Shown here in pieces: positions 55,382 to 56,473 of a stretch of 56,473 bases of DNA. Each line of letters begins with the position of its first letter. Within the stretch, counting starts at the first letter, position 1. This DNA comes from Rhodobacterales bacterium (GTDB lineage Bacteria > Pseudomonadota > Alphaproteobacteria > Rhodobacterales > Rhodobacteraceae). The DNA is taken from assembly GCA_017303485.1 (NCBI GenBank), contig JAFLCY010000002.1, positions 1 through 56,473 of the forward strand, written 5' to 3'. Made by a program: the position numbers and the translations under genes. The notes below the pieces were generated by a model. That model saw only the letters and a program-made list of their open reading frames with translations, was not told where the DNA came from and did no database searches.

Positions 55382-55700
55382 GTTCTGAACTGTTTAGCGA
55401 AAGGTTCGTCGGGAACGGAAGCGCGAGTTGCGCACCGTTGCCTCACTTTTTCTAAGTCAGGCTAAGTTTTTGCCAACTTGCCGACTGGACCGTCATTCGC
55501 AAACCTGCTGGACCACACGCGAAAGAATCTGATGACCCAACGCCGCAAGCTCAAGCGCACGTCGCCCGAAAGGTGACGCGTCCAAATGGAGACTGCTTCA
55601 AGCATCCGTAGTTGGTCTGGACGGCCGAGCGGGCATACGGAGCGACAAGTACCAGAAGCCGCGCCAGGTGGCGCAACCCAGACCAGCAGGAGAGACCGGA
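55382..55700. other. Intergenic region without a supported gene
   Basis: This 319-bp gap separates the decayed nucleoside hydrolase (minus) from the binding-protein gene (plus). No reading frame with a family resemblance, RNA gene or clear repeat was seen. The segment 55440-55480 is AT-richer and may contain a promoter for the plus-strand gene; AGGAGAGACCGG at 55688-55699 is the ribosome site. Confidence 0.45.
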
Positions 55701-56473
55701 ATGACGATCAATCACAAGCTGCTAGACATCCTACGCCGCGGCCGTTCGGCGCATGAGAACCATCTGATCGATGGATTGGTTCGCGGAGCGGTCAGCCGTC
55801 GGGAGTTTCTTCGCTATGGCTCGGTGCTTGGCTTGTCCGCACCGCTTCTGGGCGGCATCGCCGGGGCCGTGGGGTATGGCATGGCCCCAAAAAGCCTGCG
55901 CGCCGCGACCCCGGGAGGGACCATTCGCTTAGGCCAGATCGTTCCAACTGGTGCAATCAATCCGGTCACGATCGCCGATGGCGGCGGCGTGACTGTGCTG
56001 TCGCAGTTCGCCGAGACATTGGTGCTATCGGCTTCGGATTTCTCGGCGCAGCCGCTTCTTGCCGAAAGTTGGTCGCCCAATGCCGATGGCACGATCTGGA
56101 CCTTCAAGCTGCGTCAGGACGTCAAATTCCACAATGGCAAGTTGATGACCGCCGATGACGTCGTGGCAACCTTCGATAGGCTGGCGGACCCAGCTGTTGG
56201 CTCGAATGCCCTATCTGCATTGTCCGGTATGCTGACAAAGGGTGGCACGCGGAAGGTCGACGACCATACCGTCGAATTCCACCTCGACGCTGCGAATGGC
56301 AATTTCCCATATGCCGTCTCTACCGACAACTACAACGCGGTAATCGTACCGGCCGAGATGCCAGACGATTTCGAAGCGACGATAATTGGCACCGGCCCCT
56401 TCAAGCTGGAGAAATATACGCCCAAGGTCGGAGCGTCATTCGTGCGCAACCCGGACTATTGGGGTCCGGCACC
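55701..56473 (+). CDS. Family 5 (dipeptide/oligopeptide-type) ABC substrate-binding protein, Tat signal, runs off right edge
   Basis: The open frame from ATG 55701 continues to the end of the window (257 codons). A twin-arginine motif (SRREFLRYGSVLGLSAPLLGG, Arg pair at about 33-34) followed by a hydrophobic stretch marks Tat export. The mature part has the family-5 core: TIRLGQIVPTGAINPVT, LLAESWSPNADGTIWTFKLRQDVKFHNG, LMTADDVVATFDRL, GTGPFKLEKYTPKVGASFVRNPDYWG. Besides peptides, rhizobial members bind oligosaccharides; the GH3 glycosidase nearby makes a beta-glucoside ligand plausible. The rest of the transporter should lie beyond the edge. Confidence 0.88.
   Translation, partial: MTINHKLLDILRRGRSAHENHLIDGLVRGAVSRREFLRYGSVLGLSAPLLGGIAGAVGYGMAPKSLRAATPGGTIRLGQIVPTGAINPVTIADGGGVTVLSQFAETLVLSASDFSAQPLLAESWSPNADGTIWTFKLRQDVKFHNGKLMTADDVVATFDRLADPAVGSNALSALSGMLTKGGTRKVDDHTVEFHLDAANGNFPYAVSTDNYNAVIVPAEMPDDFEATIIGTGPFKLEKYTPKVGASFVRNPDYWGPA

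Overview
The window is almost entirely a high-GC alphaproteobacterial chromosome segment, most like a Rhodobacteraceae (Paracoccus/Rhodobacter-type) genome. Signs of this are a sigma-32 of the RpoH2 type, the YifB/GST/cobU neighbourhood, DUF2291 beside a ribose-type ABC transporter, dense ATGA-coupled operons and a strong bias to GC-ending codons. The exception is the left edge. Bases 1 to about 1645 are lower in GC and carry the N-terminal 376 codons of a eukaryotic Vps51 (GARP/EARP tethering complex) gene plus its upstream DNA. This is joined abruptly to the middle of a bacterial coaBC gene. The most economical reading is a chimeric assembly between an algal or protist host and an associated bacterium.

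Layout. 1-1645: eukaryotic DNA. 1646-7972: housekeeping genes (truncated coaBC, ChaC-type gamma-glutamylcyclotransferase, rpoH, cobU with an alpha-ribazole phosphatase-like gene, a GST with a Cys-rich tail, YifB ATPase). 7969-18076: a sugar catabolism locus with a DeoR regulator, a ribose-type ABC transporter with a DUF2291 lipoprotein, and a divergent operon of a fucose-isomerase-like protein, a split transketolase and an FGGY kinase. The gene set matches the transketolase route for D-apiose. 18121-19542: two tiny coupled ORFs, an Lrp regulator and an Rrf2 regulator. 19734-23596: sulfate ABC transporter operon. 23640-26072: an unusual single-chain adenylation-ACP-membrane acyltransferase. 26511-27514: NTF2-like and GNAT pair. 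27568-35425: a tightly coupled operon with a NicX-like ring-cleaving dioxygenase, an acyl-CoA dehydrogenase-like protein, an SRPBCC/hydrolase fusion, TetR, a glutamine synthetase-like ligase and a flavin reductase, followed by an APC permease. This is a candidate N-heterocycle or amine degradation locus. 35535-38392: copper resistance (cueR, copA) with a textbook CueR promoter.

38503-39028 is an IS6-family remnant. 39161-44719 is an operon of an amino-acid-type ABC importer, a GntR/UTRA regulator, a BtpA/SgcQ protein, an AllA-like protein and a PfkB kinase; its substrate is unknown and it is the best candidate here for an undescribed pathway. 44765-50872 is a spermidine/putrescine-type ABC operon with an amidase and a TetR repressor that probably binds a palindrome inside the operon promoter. 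51059-52149 is a broken IS5/IS903-like element. 52172 to the end is less GC-rich and looks acquired: a GH3 glycosidase, a decayed nucleoside hydrolase and a Tat-type family 5 substrate-binding protein that runs off the right edge.

Several operators can be matched to adjacent regulators: TCGAAA repeats with a 10-bp period for DeoR, palindromes for the two TetR proteins, a TTGTAGG inverted repeat for GntR, and the 19-bp-spacer CueR promoter. All functions are read from the sequence by eye and family knowledge; no database search was run.
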